A program made the position numbers and the translations under genes. A stretch of 7,860 nucleotides of DNA. Origin: Desulfobulbus sp. Lineage in GTDB: Bacteria > Desulfobacterota > Desulfobulbia > Desulfobulbales > Desulfobulbaceae. Below are positions 7,173 to 7,860 of this stretch, one piece after another; position 1 is the first letter of the stretch, and every line of letters starts with the position of its first letter. The DNA lies in contig JAUVLX010000161.1 of assembly GCA_030600525.1 (NCBI GenBank), positions 1 through 7,860 of the forward strand, read 5' to 3'. A model generated the notes under the pieces. The model worked only from the letters and a program-made list of their open reading frames with translations. It made no database searches and was not told the DNA's origin.

Positions 7173-7337
7173 TAGTGTCTCTTCAACGCTGCTCTGACGT
7201 ATCTTGCTTGTTTTTTCTCGCACCTGGATTCCTTTAACTGGTGGTACATAGCCCACTATGAACAACCAGTTAAAGGAATCCAGGACCAAAAAAAATCCAG
7301 CGCAATATTACGACATTTCATCGCTGACGAGACACTA
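7173..7337. mobile_element. MITE-like palindromic element 1 (165 bp)
   Basis: Perfect 9-nt ends TAGTGTCTC (7173-7181) and GAGACACTA (7329-7337) open an imperfect palindrome that continues through the whole unit: the two arms align at about three quarters identity with a T-run (7209-7216 region) facing an A-run (7287-7295 region). Inside is a perfect 20-nt inverted repeat, CCTGGATTCCTTTAACTGGT (7223-7242) with its complement at 7265-7284, enclosing a further CATAG/CTATG stem (7247-7251 with 7256-7260, loop CCCA). No coding capacity. The ends begin and finish with TA, as expected of a miniature element using a TA target. No T-run follows the stem in either direction, so it is not a typical intrinsic terminator. 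Element family not identified. Confidence 0.65.
7223..7284. repeat. Perfect 20-bp inverted repeat (core hairpin of element 1)
   Basis: Twenty perfectly matched bases on each side of a 22-nt loop that itself contains a 5-bp stem. This is the strongest secondary-structure signal in the window. Its arms are perfect while the flanking parts of the same palindrome carry many mismatches. Confidence 0.9.
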
Positions 7338-7496
7338 GGAGGGTGTCCGAGGATAGGTTTTTTTGTTCGCATCAAGGATCTCGCAAAAAATAAGCACAGG
7401 CATATATTCGATATCGGAGTCTACGCTTACCTCCGAGCATTATTTTTTGAGTATGACGCCGAGTCGGGCAAAAAAACATTTTCGGACGGGCTCCTA
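7336..7496. mobile_element. MITE-like palindromic element 2 (161 bp)
   Basis: Arms pair in blocks: TAGGAG (7336-7341) with CTCCTA (7491-7496), GTCCGA (7345-7350) with TCGGAC (7482-7487), TTTTTTTG (7358-7365) with CAAAAAAA (7469-7476), and CAAAAAATAA (7384-7393) with TTATTTTTTG (7440-7449). The centre holds CGATATCG (7409-7416). A smaller stem TCGGAG/CTCCGA (7414-7419 with 7431-7436) followed by TTATTTTTT (7440-7448) could act as a weak rightward terminator for the FN3 transcript. No coding capacity. It shares its left TA with element 1 and its right TA with element 3. Family unknown; the sequence is unrelated to element 1. Confidence 0.55.
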
Positions 7497-7719
7497 GCCC
7501 GGATTTCTCATCAGTTCAGGCGGTGGCAGGTTCAAAGTTTTTGGTAGTAAATCATAGTAGACTATATTTACTGCCAAAATACTGAAGAAGATGGTGCCGC
7601 ATGGACTGACCTTTGGTGAACATTTTGTGAATTTTATTTCTCATTAACGTTAACGGCATGATCCTGAAATTACTAGTTTTTCAAAAAATGACAAAATGTT
7701 CATGAGAAATTCGGGCTAG
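7494..7719. mobile_element. MITE-like or IS-remnant inverted-repeat element 3 (226 bp)
   Basis: Terminal 18-nt inverted repeats CTAGCCCGGATTTCTCAT (7494-7511) and ATGAGAAATTCGGGCTAG (7702-7719) match at 17 of 18 positions, the exception being a G-T pair. Two further inverted repeats lie inside: a hairpin at 7539-7579, and TGAACATTTTGT (7617-7628) with ACAAAATGTTCA (7691-7702), 12 of 12. ATTTCTCAT also occurs at 7636-7644, giving an alternative partner for the right terminus. No reading frame of a transposase is present, so it is either a miniature non-autonomous element or the joined ends of a deleted insertion sequence. Its right end touches the nfo stop codon. Confidence 0.6.
7539..7579. 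repeat. Hairpin inside element 3
   Basis: TTTTGGTAGTAAAT (7539-7552) pairs with ATTTACTGCCAAAA (7566-7579) at 13 of 14 positions, the mismatch being wobble-compatible in RNA, and the 13-nt loop holds an ATAG/CTAT stem. The stem extends past a one-base bulge through AGT/ACT (7536-7538 with 7581-7583). No T-run follows on either strand. Confidence 0.7.
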
Positions 7720-7860
7720 TCATGCCTCACTCATAAGCGAGCGTAGCAGTTGCAAGTTTTCCTTATCTTCTTCCAGGTCTTTTCCTTTTGGAGTTTCCAG
7801 GGTCATCGGCAGGTCCTTAAATCTTGCATCATTCACAAGCTGACGAAATCCCTCAAGACC
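7720..7860 (-). CDS. nfo: Endonuclease IV, C-terminal 46 residues (partial)
   Basis: The minus strand is open from the window edge to a TGA at 7722-7720 and encodes 46 residues: GLEGFRQLVNDARFKDLPM, TLETPKGKDLEEDKENL, then QLLRSLMSEA. The pattern LVND-RF-DLPM-LETPKG-D-EDxENL-LLRSL is the C-terminal end of endonuclease IV, the zinc AP endonuclease of base-excision repair that cuts 5' of abasic sites. The Glu of LETP (codon 7797-7795) corresponds to the last metal ligand, E261 in E. coli Nfo. The family is roughly 280 residues, so most of the gene lies to the right of the window. The gene is convergent with the FN3 gene and its stop codon directly abuts element 3. Confidence 0.85.
   Translation of the reverse strand, partial: GLEGFRQLVNDARFKDLPMTLETPKGKDLEEDKENLQLLRSLMSEA

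Larger units (their letters stand above)
7143..7719. other. Gene-free convergent intergenic region made of three inverted-repeat units
   Basis: 577 nt between the FN3 stop and the nfo stop. No credible gene lies on either strand; the minus-strand frame at 7095-7289 is an accident of the palindromes and the FN3 gene's reverse strand. Nearly the whole stretch is covered by three imperfect palindromes (7173-7337, 7336-7496, 7494-7719) annotated separately. Only 7143-7172 is unstructured. Confidence 0.7.

Noticed and set aside
7223..7284. Intrinsic terminator for the FN3 gene
   Set aside because: The hairpin is long and perfect, but the plus strand continues with an A-run rather than a T-run, and the minus strand also lacks a T-run after it.
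7095..7289. Minus-strand frames over the FN3 3' end and element 1
   Set aside because: They run through the inverted repeats and the reverse strand of a real gene; no homology pattern or start signal.
7173..7719. CRISPR array
   Set aside because: The repeats are inverted and differ from unit to unit; there are no regularly spaced direct repeats of constant length.

Overview
The window (about 46-48% G+C by eye) looks like chromosome of a Gram-negative bacterium. The gene content fits a Desulfobacterota (delta-proteobacterial, Desulfobulbales-like) genome: a bacterial clamp-loader delta-prime gene, a YhaM-like HD/OB protein, YchF, an MTA/SAH deaminase and a large exported FN3 protein. That placement is inference from overall impression; no rRNA or lineage marker is present.

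Layout. (1) Positions 1-3255: a leftward run ychF > HD/OB-fold phosphohydrolase (YhaM-like) > holB, with gaps of 14 and 61 nt, probably one transcription unit; a further leftward gene may begin at position 15. (2) Positions 3256-3691: a divergent intergenic region of about 380-440 bp holding both promoter zones, with a long imperfect hairpin (3550-3612) that looks like a dispersed repeat. (3) Positions 3692-7142: a rightward pair, an amidohydrolase of the 5'-methylthioadenosine/S-adenosylhomocysteine deaminase family and, 52 nt later, a secreted protein with a CsgG/LpoB/TolB-N-like N-terminal domain followed by about five fibronectin type III domains. (4) Positions 7143-7719: a gene-free region between convergent genes, filled by three different imperfect inverted-repeat units lying end to end and sharing TA dinucleotides at their junctions. 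(5) Positions 7720-7860: the C-terminal end of a leftward endonuclease IV gene (nfo), cut by the window edge.

Functionally the left operon is housekeeping: ribosome-associated ATPase, RNA/nucleotide processing and replication clamp loading. The right pair combines adenosine-derivative salvage with an unrelated envelope protein, and nothing visible links their functions beyond likely co-transcription. The least ordinary parts are the array of abutting MITE-like palindromes (7173-7719) and the domain architecture of the FN3 protein. I saw no convincing new defence, toxin or secretion system, CRISPR array, tRNA or rRNA.
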